Part shown: positions 1 to 6,213 of the stretch, one piece after another
How positions within the stretch are numbered: the stretch's first letter is position 1
How the letters are laid out: every line of letters begins with the position of its first letter
Source of the DNA: JAUWNP01 sp034430655
Lineage (GTDB): Bacteria > Chloroflexota > Anaerolineae > B4-G1
DNA: 15,567 nt
Assembly: GCA_034430655.1 (NCBI GenBank)
Contig: DAOUEC010000296.1
Coordinates: forward strand, 1 to 15,567
Direction: 5' to 3'
Notes under the pieces: generated by a model
The model's input: only the letters and a program-made list of their open reading frames with translations
Told to the model about the DNA's origin: nothing
Database searches by the model: none
Translations under genes and position numbers: made by a program

Positions 1-1
1 C

Positions 2-1600
2 TTAGACATGGATGGCAACGTGGGCAGTGTGCCCGACGCGAGCACCTACCGCTTCGATGCTCAACTTGTTTGGTGGGAACCTCGCGACAATTATCAGGCC
101 GCCTACCAGGGCGATGGGGGCGGCTGGGTGACGGTCAGCGTGCCCTTCACCACTACCTCTTTCTGGCGCGGCAACGAACCCAACGACGACGTTGACGATC
201 GGGGCTGGGCACTGACCTATTACATTCCCTTCGACGGCCTGGGGTTAAGTGGCCCACCGGCGCAGGGCTCCGTCTGGGGCATGGCTCTGGCCCTGCACGA
301 CCGGGACGATGCCGATGGCACGCCCATAGCCGACCAGGTGTGGCCCGAGACGATGGAGTCACAGCAGCCTGCCACGTGGGGCCAACTGGCCTTTGGCATG
401 CCGACCTACAGCCCACCACCCGCCATTCCCGGTGGCACTGTCACCATCCGTCAGGGTTTGGAGGGGGCCACCGTCGTGGATGCGGATGTAGGGGGCAGCG
501 GTGATTGTGGACAACCGGCAGCACCGGACTATTTTCCCACTTGGGGGGAGCTGAACTACGCCGGCAAGGAGTTCCTCAATATTCAGAATCTGAGTGACAT
601 AGGTGATTGGATGTGCTTCTCCAGATACTATGTTACCTTCCCTCTGGACACCCTCCCTTCCGGCAAGGTCATCACCTCGGCTACGCTGACTCTGCACCAC
701 TGGGGCAACGCAGGTGAAGGGTGGGATCCAGGGCCGCAGCCCTCTCTCATTCAGGTTCTCACCGTGGCTGAGGATTGGGACGAAGCGACGTTGACATGGA
801 ACAACGCGCCGTTAGCCCTGGAGAACGGCTCCGCCGCCTGGGTAGACCCGCTCGATTCCTTCCCCGGCTGGCCCGGCGTGCCTCGGGAATGGGACGTGAG
901 CCGAGCCGTGGGCGAGGCCTACGCAGCGGGGGCGCCCTTGCGCCTGGCTCTGTACGAGGACGACTGGGCTTATCACAGTGGCAAGTATTTCGTTTCTTCT
1001 GACACCGGTGATTGGAACGAGGTTGGTCGGCCCACGCTCACCGTCACTTGGGGCCGCGCTGTCGCCGACCTGAGCAAGGTCGCCGCCCCGACCTCTGGCG
1101 GCCAAGGCACCCCCATCACCTACACCCTGAGCTTCCTTGGCAGCGGTAATACCCTCACTCTCACTGACACGCTGCCCCCAGGCTTGAGCGAGCCAGGGGA
1201 TTTTGGGTTGGAAGGCACCAGCGTTACGCCCACCTATGATAGCGGTCAACACCGTCTAGCGTGGAGCGACACTCCGCCAGTGGGCCAGGAGATAGCCATC
1301 CGCTATACTGCCACCATCACCACCAGCGACTGCCAGGCCCTCGTCAACACCGCCGAACTGAGCGAAGCAGGTGGCGAACCCAGTACCGCCACAACGACTG
1401 TCATCGCGAACCCCCAGCTGATCTACCTGCCGCTGATTCTCAAAGATGATTTAGATTCCAGGAGCGGTACAACCAAACCGCTAAGTCGTTTCGATGGAAC
1501 TTCACCCGTGACGATTTACTGGAACGACCCCTGCGGCGACGGCCACGCGGCGGAGCGGATTGCGCAGGCGCTGTTGGAGTGGGATGGGGATGAGGGATAA
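2..1600 (+). CDS. Secreted CBM9-like / DNRLRE / DUF11 protein, 5' cut, with chimeric C-terminus
   Basis: The frame is open to the window edge, so the N-terminus and any signal peptide lie outside; the first ATG is at 8. Counting from that Met, residues 1-130 resemble a CBM9/DOMON-like sandwich (GW..TYYIPFDGLGL, HDRDDADGTP, TWGQLAFG). Residues ~144-349 resemble a DNRLRE domain (ATVVDADVGG, YYVTFPLDTLP, DEATLTWNNAP, PTLTVTWG). Residues ~352-466 look like a DUF11-type repeat (TYTLSF, LTLTDTLPPGL, NTAEL). LIYLPLILKDD (472-481) matches the motif that often ends Chloroflexota secreted proteins, but here no stop follows. The frame continues through an out-of-frame transposase scrap (~482-503) and then residues matching the end of UDP-GlcNAc 2-epimerase (NDPCGDGHAAERI, from ~506). 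An extracellular, carbohydrate-binding or structural role is inferred. The last ~50 residues are probably not part of the original protein. Confidence 0.8.
   Translation, partial: LDMDGNVGSVPDASTYRFDAQLVWWEPRDNYQAAYQGDGGGWVTVSVPFTTTSFWRGNEPNDDVDDRGWALTYYIPFDGLGLSGPPAQGSVWGMALALHDRDDADGTPIADQVWPETMESQQPATWGQLAFGMPTYSPPPAIPGGTVTIRQGLEGATVVDADVGGSGDCGQPAAPDYFPTWGELNYAGKEFLNIQNLSDIGDWMCFSRYYVTFPLDTLPSGKVITSATLTLHHWGNAGEGWDPGPQPSLIQVLTVAEDWDEATLTWNNAPLALENGSAAWVDPLDSFPGWPGVPREWDVSRAVGEAYAAGAPLRLALYEDDWAYHSGKYFVSSDTGDWNEVGRPTLTVTWGRAVADLSKVAAPTSGGQGTPITYTLSFLGSGNTLTLTDTLPPGLSEPGDFGLEGTSVTPTYDSGQHRLAWSDTPPVGQEIAIRYTATITTSDCQALVNTAELSEAGGEPSTATTTVIANPQLIYLPLILKDDLDSRSGTTKPLSRFDGTSPVTIYWNDPCGDGHAAERIAQALLEWDGDEG
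1450..1521 (+). pseudogene. IS630-family transposase C-terminal remnant
   Basis: In the frame starting at 1450 (offset from the surrounding ORF) the DNA reads FQERYNQTAKSF followed by RW-N-FTRDDLLER. This resembles the closing segment of many IS630-family transposases, where an RYN.TA.PF.W.FTR.DL pattern precedes the stop. A TGA in the same frame lies just upstream (1447-1449), and the frame loses resemblance after ~1521. Only ~24 codons remain, with no terminal inverted repeat or target-site duplication visible, so this is a scar, not an element. It sits exactly between the natural end of the secreted protein and the WecB-like tail, which suggests an IS took part in the rearrangement. The call rests on recall of the family motif. 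Confidence 0.55.
1523..1600 (+). pseudogene. UDP-N-acetylglucosamine 2-epimerase C-terminal remnant (WecB/MnaA-like)
   Basis: Read in the same frame as the upstream secreted protein, this piece gives NDPCGDGHAAERIAQALLEW and then a stop at 1598-1600. WecB/MnaA epimerases end in a conserved NPYGDG.A..RI..AL segment, which this matches well (NPYGDG changed to NDPCGDG). The rest of the ~370-residue enzyme is missing. The stop overlaps the start of the membrane glycosyltransferase, a normal operon arrangement, so wecB was probably the original upstream neighbour of that gene. The enzyme would have made UDP-ManNAc for surface glycans. No activity is possible from this fragment. Confidence 0.6.
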
Positions 1601-2966
1601 CGGCCGCCGCTGGTTGTGGCTCATCCTGGCGGCTTCAATGCTTGTGCGGGTTGGCGTGGCGTTCTACCTGGGAGACGTGGTGGATGCCCCGCCACAACTG
1701 ACCGACCAGCGCTCGTATCACGCCCTGGCGGTGCGCCTGTTGGAGGGGCACGGTTACAGTTTCGAGCGACCCTGGTATCCCTTCACCCCAGCGGACACCC
1801 CCACGGCTCACTGGTCGTTCCTGTACCCGCTCTTCGTAGCTGCCGCCTATGCCCTGTTCGGCGTGCACCCGTTGGCGGCACGGGTCGTGCAGGCTGTGCT
1901 GGGCGGATTATTGCTGCCGTGGATGGTCTACCGGCTGGCCCGCTGCACTTTCTCCCCCTCTCCCGTTCCTCGGGAGAGGGGGCCGGGGGGTGAGGGCCAC
2001 CTTCTTCCCCTCATCGCCGCTGCCATCGCCGCCGTCTACGGCTACTTCATCCTCTACGCAGCAACGCTGATGACGGAGACCTTCTACATCGTAGCCTTGC
2101 TGTGGTCGCTCGAGGTCGGGCTGCGGCTGGGGGCGCACCTCCGGGAGGCGGGGAGGGTCCCTCGCTCCCTGGCCCTCCAATTGGGCCTCAGCCTGGGGCT
2201 GGCGGCGCTGCTGCGCCAGTCCGTCCTGCCGTGGGTGCCGGTGCACTTTCTGTATCTGCTCTGGCAGGCCTGGCGTGGAAAGCAACTAAAGGGGGCCATG
2301 CGCACGTTGGCCATAGCGGGTCTGATCCTGGCGGCCTGCATCCTGCCCTGGACCTACCGGAACTACCGGGTCTACGGCCAGTTCCTGCTCCTTAACTCCA
2401 ACACCGGCTACGCCATGTACTCGGCCCAGCACCCGATGCACGGCACCAACTTCCGCGAGTTCGACGCCGCGCCGCTGCCGGAGGGCTTGGCGGGGAACGA
2501 GGCCCAGATGGACCGGGAGTTGATGCGCGCCGGCATCCAGTTCGTGCTCGATGACCCGGGCCGCTACCTGTTGCTCTCGTTGAGCCGGGTGCGGGCCTTC
2601 TTTGAGTTCTGGCCCACGCCGGATACCACCCTGCTGCACAACGTCGGCCGCACCGGCTCCTTCGGGCTCTTCCTGCCCTTTATGCTCTACGGCCTTTACC
2701 TATCCTTTCGTCGTCAGCCATCTGCTATCGCATCTCCAAATGAACCGAGCGGGCGTCGGACTTCGGACTTCGGACTTCTCTACCTCTTCATCGCCTTCTA
2801 CACCCTGCTCCACGTCCTCACCTGGGCGATGGTGCGCTACCGGTTGCCGGTGGACGCGGTGTCGCTACCTTTTGCAGCGCTGGCTTTGCATGATCTCTAC
2901 GAACGCGGGCGGCGTTGGCTGGCAGCGCGTATAGAAGTTGGGGAGGCAGCGCGTATAGAAGTATAG
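1584..2966 (+). CDS. GT39/ArnT-like integral membrane glycosyltransferase
   Basis: A polytopic protein of 460 residues from the ATG at 1584; TTG 1560 and ATG 1590 are alternatives, and GGAG at 1576-1579 favours the ATGs. Hydrophobic helices lie near residues 9-30, 69-115, 140-185, 200-225, 237-255, 360-380 and 398-440. The N-terminal external loop has the acidic/Tyr motif DQRSYHALAVRLLEGHGYSF (D41, Y45) typical of GT39-type enzymes that use polyprenyl-phosphate sugars. A late RYRLPVDAVSLPFAAL segment is also characteristic. It probably transfers a sugar onto a surface glycan or lipid carrier; the substrate is unknown. Its neighbours are epimerase remnants and a Wzc-like protein. Three low-complexity stretches look acquired: an in-frame palindromic repeat (~residues 121-139), a triple 7-bp repeat, and a duplicated AARIEVGE tail. 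It may still be functional because the reading frame is intact. Confidence 0.8.
   Translation: MGMRDNGRRWLWLILAASMLVRVGVAFYLGDVVDAPPQLTDQRSYHALAVRLLEGHGYSFERPWYPFTPADTPTAHWSFLYPLFVAAAYALFGVHPLAARVVQAVLGGLLLPWMVYRLARCTFSPSPVPRERGPGGEGHLLPLIAAAIAAVYGYFILYAATLMTETFYIVALLWSLEVGLRLGAHLREAGRVPRSLALQLGLSLGLAALLRQSVLPWVPVHFLYLLWQAWRGKQLKGAMRTLAIAGLILAACILPWTYRNYRVYGQFLLLNSNTGYAMYSAQHPMHGTNFREFDAAPLPEGLAGNEAQMDRELMRAGIQFVLDDPGRYLLLSLSRVRAFFEFWPTPDTTLLHNVGRTGSFGLFLPFMLYGLYLSFRRQPSAIASPNEPSGRRTSDFGLLYLFIAFYTLLHVLTWAMVRYRLPVDAVSLPFAALALHDLYERGRRWLAARIEVGEAARIEV
1954..1997 (+). repeat. Palindromic REP-like element inside the glycosyltransferase gene
   Basis: The two arms, ccccctctcccg (1954-1965) and cgggagaggggg (1971-1982), are perfect 12-bp complements around a 5-nt loop. 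They are followed by ccggggggtgaggg. This is the CCCTCTCCC..GGGAGAGGGGGCCGGGGGGTGAGGG-type repeat dispersed between genes in many bacterial genomes. Here it is read in frame as SPSPVPRERGPGGEG, in a loop between two membrane helices. Confidence 0.75.
2758..2778 (+). repeat. Triple 7-bp tandem repeat (ggacttc) in coding sequence
   Basis: Three exact copies of ggacttc lie head to tail (2758-2764, 2765-2771, 2772-2778). Three units make 21 bp, so the frame is kept and reads RTSDFGL. The surrounding segment (~2715-2780) is hydrophilic and lies between two membrane helices. It looks like an inserted intergenic-type sequence. Confidence 0.8.
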
Positions 2967-2976
2967 AAGTTGGGGA
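2921..2976 (+). repeat. 24-bp direct duplication at the 3' end of the glycosyltransferase gene
   Basis: ggcagcgcgtatagaag occurs at 2921-2937 and again at 2945-2961, a 24-bp period. tatagaagttgggga occurs at 2930-2944 and 2962-2976. The duplication encodes AARIEVGE-AARIEV at the C-terminus and continues past the stop at 2964-2966. Confidence 0.85.
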
Positions 2977-2987
2977 GCATCAAGTCA

Positions 2988-3067
2988 CCGATTGAAATCG
3001 GCACTAATGGGCGCTCAAGCGCCGGGCGACTGCCTACGCGGTCGCAGAAGCCCGTCCACGTAGTCGG
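2988..3067. repeat. Multi-hairpin intergenic repeat, copy 1
   Basis: The first hairpin is ccgatt-ga-aatcgg (2988-3001). The second is ggcgct-ca-agcgcc (3010-3023). Partially paired segments follow around gcgac...gtcgc and cccgtccacg...gtcggg. It shares the cgattgaaatcg core and overall layout with the element at 11909-11989. It lies directly against the breakpoint where the epimerase remnant begins. Its function is unknown; it is probably a non-autonomous mobile palindromic repeat. Confidence 0.65.
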
Positions 3068-3295
3068 GTAATTAACCTGGGCACGGGAATGGGCACGTCT
3101 GTGAACCGACTCTTCGGTCTGCTGAAGGAGATCACCGGCTACGCCGGCGACCCGGTCCACGGCCCAAGAAAGGCCGGGGAGACCTTTCGCATTTATCTGG
3201 ACGCCACGCGTGCCCGGGAGGGGCTGGGCTGGGATCCCACGGTGGGGCTGGAAGAGGGGCTACTACCGGACGGTGGCCGGTTTTGCAGTTTGTGA
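3068..3295 (+). pseudogene. NAD-dependent sugar-nucleotide epimerase, C-terminal remnant (UDP-glucose 4-epimerase-like)
   Basis: Translation from 3068 gives VINLGTGMGTSVNRLFGLL, then GYAGDPVHGP..AGE, then IYLDATRAREGLGWDPTVGLEEG. This is the conserved C-terminal part of extended-SDR sugar epimerases (NLGTG..TSVNELF, R.GEV, D.SRA...LGW.P...LEEG). The N-terminal Rossmann domain and the catalytic Tyr-Lys region are absent. After LEEG the frame drifts: shifting it by one base restores GYYRTVAGFAV, the expected end, so there is also a frameshift near 3258. An ATG at 3089 opens a 68-codon frame but is internal to the homology, so it is not a real start. The piece is a relic of the polysaccharide locus. 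Confidence 0.75.
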
Positions 3296-3301
3296 TATAA
3301 T
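3293..3301 (+). promoter_or_regulatory. Extended -10 promoter for the Wzc-like gene
   Basis: TGATATAAT is a perfect -10 (3296-3301) preceded by TG, with no convincing -35. Transcription would start near 3308, so the GGAG at 3308-3311 would lie at the very 5' end of a ~15-nt leader. The promoter lies within the epimerase relic. Confidence 0.6.
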
Positions 3302-3322
3302 CACTTTGGAGCGAACATCCAC

Positions 3323-4912
3323 ATGGAACTGGAACAGTACTTCGCAGTGATCAGGAAGTGGCTGTGGCTGATCGTGGCCTGCGTGCTCGTCGCCGCGGTC
3401 TCCAGCTACCTGGGCACATTGCAGATGCCGCGCATCTACCAGGCCACCACGACCGTCATGGTCGGTCAGGTGCTGAAGCAGCGCAACCCTGATACCCAGG
3501 ACCTATTCTTGAGCCAGCAGTTGGCGCAGACCTACGCAGACATGGTCCGGCGACGGCCCATCCTCGAGGGGGTGGCCGAGGTGCTTGGGCTGGATTACGT
3601 CCCTTCGGCAGAGGACGTCTCAGCCCGCCAAGTGCCGGGCACGCAGCTCCTGGAGATCGTCGTGCGAGATACGCACCCCGAGCGGGCCCGGGCCGTTGCT
3701 GACATGATCGCTTACCAGTTGATCCTCCAAAGCCCGACCGAGTCCGGGGAGGAACACCAGCGACAGGCGTTCGTGCAGGCGCAGCTGGAGGACCTCGAGT
3801 CCAGGATTCAGGAAACCCAGGACGAGATTGGCGAGGAGCAGGCCAGGCTCGAATCCGCCAACATCGCGGCGCTGCAGCACAAACTCTCCAACTACCAGTC
3901 CACCTACGCCTCGCTTCTCCTGGCGGTGCAAGGTGGGGTCAACTACATCTCGGTCGTCGAGCCAGCGACTACGCCCACCGTGCCGATCAGCCCCAGGGTA
4001 GGGGAGACCGTCATGCTGGCCTCCGCCATCGGGCTGATCCTGGCCGTGGGCGGCGCCTTCCTGATCGAGTATCTGGACGACACGATCAAGACGCCCGACG
4101 ACGTGACCCGCACGGCCGATCTGCCCACGCTGGCAGGCATCGCTCGCATTGAGGGCGAGACGTACCCGGAGAAACTGATCGCCGTGCGGCATCCGCTCTC
4201 GCCCATCGTCGAGACCTACCGCCTCCTGCGCACCAACCTCCAGTTCTCCTCGGTGGATAAGCCAACGCGCACGCTCATGGTGACCAGCCCCGGCCCCACC
4301 GAGGGCAAGAGCGTCACGCTGGCCAACCTGGCCGTGGTGATGGCACAGTCGGGCCTGAGGGTAGTCGCGGTGGACGCGGACCTGCGGCGACCCGTGTTGC
4401 ACAAGATCTTCAGCCTGCCCAACAATCGCGGTCTCAGCGACGCGATCCTGCAGCCTAACCCCCAGGTCAGTGAGCACCTCCAAGCCACGGAAGTGGAGAA
4501 CCTGTGGGTGCTGGTCAGTGGGCCGCTGCCGCCCAACCCGGCCGAACTGCTGGGGTCGGAGCGCATGGGAGCCATTATCGAGGAACTGAAGGGTCAGGTG
4601 GACATGGTGCTGTTGGACAGCCCCCCCTCGCTGGTGGTCGCCGATGCGGTCATTCTGGGCACTCGCGTGGATGGCGTGCTGCTTGTGAACGACGTTGGTC
4701 GCACGCGCCGCAGCGAGGCGCGGCAGGGGGCGGAGGAGTTCCGCCGCGTGCGGGCCAACCTGCTGGGCGTGGTGCTGAACCGGCTATCACGCCGTCGGGG
4801 CGACTACCACTACTACCACTACTACCAAAGCGAGGATGGCCAACGCAAGAAGCGCCGCCAGCATTCATGGCTGCGGCGCAGGCGCCGGCCTCGCGAGGAG
4901 TCGGGCGAGTAG
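3323..4912 (+). CDS. Wzc-like polysaccharide co-polymerase / BY-kinase
   Basis: A fused Wzz-CpsD-type protein of 529 residues controlling exopolysaccharide chain length and export at the cytoplasmic membrane. TM1 is ~13-32 and TM2 ~228-249. Between them is the Wzz extracytoplasmic region with a Glu/Gln-rich coiled coil (~143-195). A Pro-rich PISPRVGE segment precedes TM2, as is usual in the family. The cytoplasmic kinase has Walker A GPTEGKS (324-330), Walker A' VVAVDADLRRP (347-357) and Walker B MVLLDSPP (428-435). The C-terminus carries a Tyr cluster (DYHYYHYYQ, 494-502), the usual autophosphorylation region, then a very Arg/Lys-rich tail. The start at ATG 3323 is supported by GGAG 11 nt upstream and by homology beginning at the EQYFAVIRKW motif. 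It is intact, although its polysaccharide-gene neighbours are relics. Confidence 0.92.
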   Translation: MELEQYFAVIRKWLWLIVACVLVAAVSSYLGTLQMPRIYQATTTVMVGQVLKQRNPDTQDLFLSQQLAQTYADMVRRRPILEGVAEVLGLDYVPSAEDVSARQVPGTQLLEIVVRDTHPERARAVADMIAYQLILQSPTESGEEHQRQAFVQAQLEDLESRIQETQDEIGEEQARLESANIAALQHKLSNYQSTYASLLLAVQGGVNYISVVEPATTPTVPISPRVGETVMLASAIGLILAVGGAFLIEYLDDTIKTPDDVTRTADLPTLAGIARIEGETYPEKLIAVRHPLSPIVETYRLLRTNLQFSSVDKPTRTLMVTSPGPTEGKSVTLANLAVVMAQSGLRVVAVDADLRRPVLHKIFSLPNNRGLSDAILQPNPQVSEHLQATEVENLWVLVSGPLPPNPAELLGSERMGAIIEELKGQVDMVLLDSPPSLVVADAVILGTRVDGVLLVNDVGRTRRSEARQGAEEFRRVRANLLGVVLNRLSRRRGDYHYYHYYQSEDGQRKKRRQHSWLRRRRRPREESGE

Positions 4913-4925
4913 ACGCAGTGGAGTG

Positions 4926-4957
4926 GCGGGCATCCTCGGGTGGGGATGCCCGCTTTT
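4926..4957 (+). terminator. Rho-independent terminator after the Wzc-like gene
   Basis: gcgggcatcc (4926-4935) and ggatgcccgc (4944-4953) form a perfect 10-bp stem with an 8-nt loop, followed by TTTT. It begins 13 nt after the stop codon. Confidence 0.85.
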
Positions 4958-4958
4958 G

Positions 4959-5509
4959 GCAGTAGTTCAACCGCGTCCCGTCGAACTCGTCCTCCAGGGA
5001 AACCTCCATCCCTCCGGCCCGCGCGCGGCGTATTCCCACTCCGCCTCTATTGGGAGCCGCGCCCTAGTCCATTCACAATAGGCACCCGCCCGGTGCCAAT
5101 TGATATAGATGACCGGGTAGTCGTCGTAGGCGCTGTCGCCGTAGTACGTGTCTCGAGTCTCCGAACCACTCCTTACCGGTGGGTCGCAGGCCCCCGCCGC
5201 CACGCACCGTCGGTACTGAGCGGGTGTGCACCGGCTGCTCGCCTTCGAACCACTCCCGCTCACAGTCACCATAGTACGTATTGCACATTTGTGACGCGGA
5301 GTTCACCTCGTCGTCATCGCTGCGCATCTCGGACTCTCCCGCTGGCACGTAGACCATCACCATCCCACCTGCCGGGCGAGTCCAGGTGTCGCCCAAGGCG
5401 GGTGTCGGCTCCGGCATGTCAGTGGGCGGCGCAGGGGTGAGCGTGGGCCCGGTTTTCCCATAACCGACGACCAGGGTCAGAATGATCATCACCACAGCGA
5501 TTGCTTCAT
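4959..5509 (-). pseudogene. Formylglycine-generating-enzyme (SUMF1) family lipoprotein, broken and truncated
   Basis: Read 5' to 3' on the minus strand, the pieces are: MKQSL at ATG 5509; a frameshift; MIILTLVVGYGKTG, a lipoprotein-like signal in which the expected lipobox Cys is Tyr; a TPAPPT..PTPA linker; GGMVMVYVPAGESEM; DDDEVNSASQMCNTYYGDCE; EWFEGEQPVHT. Then comes a deletion plus frameshift near 5215-5225, followed by QYRRCVAAGAC, YYGDSAYDDYPVIYINW, AYCEWTRARLPIEAEWEYA and EGWRFPW. A one-base frameshift near 4993 leads to DEFDGTRLNYC. These match FGE-sulfatase domain blocks in order. The homology stops at TGC 4959-4961, against the wzc terminator, so the C-terminal half with the active-site cysteines is lost. 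Separate stop-containing frames rule out a working protein. Confidence 0.8.
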
Positions 5510-6146
5510 AGCGCGCCAAAATGGTAGGACAGCGAGAGCAGCGCTCAGGCTATCCCAAACCAGTGTTTCCGTGCCGTCTGTTCGTTTCTCTTCCACCAGC
5601 TCGCCCGTCGCGCAGTCGTATAAGCAGGTGATTGAGGGGAAACCACCGACGGCGACCAACAGGTTGACCACCTGTTTGTCCTCTGCGATGGTGTAGAAGA
5701 CGACGTGATAGTCGGCCGCGGTCACGGACGTCCCGTCATCCTTCACCGCCTCCGAACACACAGTCTCCCACGTTCCAGGCGGGGGCGGGCTGATCTCATC
5801 CCCGCTCACGATGGCGGACCTTTTTCAACCCCGTGGCCGAGGAGAAATAACGGGCGTCGTCCTCTGCCGTCCAGTATCGCCCGCGTTCCGCCCTGGCGTC
5901 CACGTATTCCGCGAAAGCGTGCTCCACCTGTTCCATCACGCACCGGTCTACGACGTGCAGTGTAGTGCTCTCTGCGCCGGGCTGGCTGTACGGCACCAGC
6001 GTCCACAAGGCCGGGTCAGACAGGCACGTCTCGTGCACGATGGACGTCGCCACCGGGTGTGGCGTCGAGCTGGCCGGCGCGGCCGGGACTGCCGCCGGTC
6101 GCGCTGTGGGCGTGACCCGCAACTGTGGGCCGGACAGGGCCTGTCC
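5489..6146 (-). pseudogene. Hypothetical exported-type protein, split by a frameshift and N-terminally truncated
   Basis: I do not recognise the family. The upstream piece (about 6146 to the stop at 5796-5798) reads through a Pro/Ala/Thr linker (VTPTARPAAVPAAPASSTP), then HETCLSDPALWTLVPYS and WTAEDDARYFSSATG. The downstream piece (GTG 5809 to stop 5489) contains PPPPGTWETVCSEAV, YHVVFYTIAEDKQVVNLLVAV and CLYDCATGELVEEKR. Removing one A from the A5 run (complement of 5821-5825) joins them as ATGLK-RSAIVSGDEI, so this is probably one gene. Its 5' end lies against the dispersed repeat at 6134-6163, which seems to replace a signal peptide. Four Cys residues and the linker suggest an exported protein. 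The 3' end overlaps the start of the FGE-like relic. Confidence 0.5.
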
Positions 6147-6163
6147 TGAGCGAAGCCGAAGGA
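6134..6163. repeat. Dispersed short repeat (cctgtcctgagcgaagccga type)
   Basis: The segment starts with the inverted pair acagg-g-cctgt and continues as cctgagcgaagccgaagga. This resembles a repeat found in many bacterial genomes, often mistranslated as PERSRR or LRSGQAL in spurious ORFs; both readings occur here on the two strands. It marks the 5' breakpoint of the hypothetical minus-strand gene. Confidence 0.65.
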
Positions 6164-6190
6164 TATGCCAAATAGACAACTTTATGTCAA
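6164..6190 (-). promoter_or_regulatory. Possible promoter remnant downstream of comM
   Basis: On the minus strand there is a perfect TTGACA (+ strand 6185-6190). A poor -10 candidate (CATATC at 17-bp spacing) lies next to the dispersed repeat. It points towards the degraded hypothetical gene. The repeat may have destroyed the original -10. Confidence 0.3.
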
Positions 6191-6213
6191 TGGGAAACTC
6201 CTGTGATACCTAC

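Noticed and set aside
1560..1583. TTG 1560 as the glycosyltransferase start
   Set aside because: It lies within the WecB-like tail and lacks a ribosome site; ATG 1584/1590 have GGAG upstream and begin just before the first helix.
3089..3295. Small 68-codon gene starting at ATG 3089
   Set aside because: The ATG is inside epimerase homology that continues upstream (VINLGTG), and the end is frameshifted; it is a relic, not a small gene.
3620..4483. 287-codon minus-strand frame opposite the Wzc-like gene
   Set aside because: It is antisense to a clear BY-kinase; its His/Arg/Gly-rich composition is the usual shadow of high-GC coding DNA.
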